Positions 6,202-6,448 of a stretch of DNA of 6,448 nt are shown piece by piece. The position numbers were made by a program, and so were the translations under genes. The stretch is from Prevotellaceae bacterium (lineage in GTDB: Bacteria; Bacteroidota; Bacteroidia; Bacteroidales; UBA932), in the NCBI GenBank assembly GCA_031267155.1, contig JAIRZR010000377.1, forward strand, positions 1 to 6,448. The letters are read 5' to 3'. The notes under the pieces are model-generated. The model was given only the letters and a program-made list of their open reading frames with translations. It searched no databases and had not been told where the DNA came from. Position 1 is the stretch's first letter. Every line of letters begins with the position of its first letter.

Positions 6202-6292
6202 TCGACAATTTATACTGTGTCCAGCATAGAGACGCGATGCTCGCGTCTCCACGATGATTCGCCATGAGACTGGACATCGTATAAATTGTCGA
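6202..6292. repeat. Large nested palindrome (23-bp inverted repeats around a 9-bp hairpin)
   Basis: The left arm 6202-6224 (TCGACAATTTATAC-TGT-GTCCAG) and the right arm 6270-6292 (CTGGAC-ATC-GTATAAATTGTCGA) are complementary at 21 of 23 positions. Within them lies a perfect hairpin, GAGACGCGA (6229-6237), loop TGC, TCGCGTCTC (6241-6249). CTGGAG (6170-6175) and CTCCAG (6300-6305) may extend the structure outward. No transposase is nearby. It is most easily read as a non-autonomous, MITE-like or REP-like dispersed palindrome; a structured RNA is the alternative. A 36-codon minus-strand reading frame inside it (6155-6265) is probably a by-product. Confidence 0.7.
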
Positions 6293-6314
6293 TAAAGGCC
6301 TCCAGTCGGGTGCA

Positions 6315-6346
6315 TTTCAAAATGTCGGAAAAAAGATATACTTTTG
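6315..6346 (+). promoter_or_regulatory. Bacteroidetes-type promoter for the gene at 6379
   Basis: TACTTTTG at 6339-6346 matches TAnnTTTG. TTTC at 6315-6318, 20 bp upstream, is one base away from the -33 consensus TTTG. The expected leader of about 27 AT-rich bases before the ATG at 6379 matches the geometry of the other promoters in the window. Confidence 0.55.
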
Positions 6347-6378
6347 CAAATCAAAATTATATAATAAAAGATATATAC

Positions 6379-6448
6379 ATGAAGACAAAAGAAAAATTTT
6401 TAGATGAGATGAGCAATTTATGGGATAAATTGCAGGATATTGAGCAAA
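6379..6448 (+). CDS. Start of an unidentified gene, cut by the window edge
   Basis: The frame opens with ATG 6379 and stays open for 23 codons to the edge, beginning MKTKEKFLDEMSNLWDK and continuing LQDIEQ. The fragment is charged, probably helical, and lacks a signal peptide or membrane segment, so a cytoplasmic protein is likely. It is preceded by a good promoter and an AT-rich leader, and base composition becomes clearly more AT-rich from about 6330. Too little is present to assign a family. Confidence 0.6.
   Translation, partial: MKTKEKFLDEMSNLWDKLQDIEQ

Noticed and set aside
5998..6264. 89-codon plus-strand stretch without stop codons
   Set aside because: It has no in-frame ATG start and crosses both inverted-repeat structures; it is better explained as non-coding repeat sequence.
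6155..6265. 36-codon minus-strand frame beginning MANHRGDASIAS
   Set aside because: It is encoded mainly by the inner hairpin and left arm of the palindrome and has no promoter or ribosome site, so a spurious frame is more likely than a small protein.

Overview
The window looks like chromosomal DNA from an anaerobic or facultative member of the Bacteroidota, most likely Bacteroidales. Four things suggest this. The promoters fit the Bacteroidetes TTTG / TAnnTTTG pattern. Leaders are AT-rich without strong Shine-Dalgarno sites. DAHP synthase is fused to a C-terminal AroQ chorismate mutase. A short lipoprotein has an acidic stretch directly after its lipobox cysteine. Genus and species cannot be read from the sequence alone.

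Layout. (1) Bases 1-408 hold no credible gene. They contain a cluster of short palindromic repeats (core ATCCCGTCAGGGAT) and two 69-bp direct repeats that are 91% identical. (2) Bases 409-3095, minus strand, are a tight three-gene operon. It is read as nfnA-like flavoprotein (sulfide/dihydroorotate dehydrogenase-like), then an nfnB/gltA-like flavoprotein with N-terminal Fe-S clusters, then the fluoride channel fluC/crcB. The gaps are 3 bp and a 4-base ATGA overlap. (3) Bases 3096-3289 are a divergent promoter region. (4) Bases 3290-4189, plus strand, encode a YitT-family membrane protein. (5) Bases 4341-5988, plus strand, are a two-gene unit with its own promoter: DAHP synthase/chorismate mutase, then an FKBP-like lipoprotein 10 bp downstream. 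(6) Bases 5989-6378 are non-coding, with two separate large inverted-repeat structures. (7) A new gene starts at 6379 behind its own promoter and runs off the end.

How the genes work together. The first two minus-strand genes very probably form one electron-transfer complex of the NfnAB type (NADH, NADPH and ferredoxin). FluC is a housekeeping fluoride exporter that appears to be co-translated with it. The DAHP synthase/chorismate mutase covers the first step of the shikimate pathway and the first branch step towards Phe and Tyr. No obvious defence, secretion or biosynthetic novelty is present in the coding part. The least explained material is the non-coding sequence at both ends: the repeat cluster at 45-348, whose last unit also looks like the terminator of the minus-strand operon, and the nested palindromes at 5990-6305.
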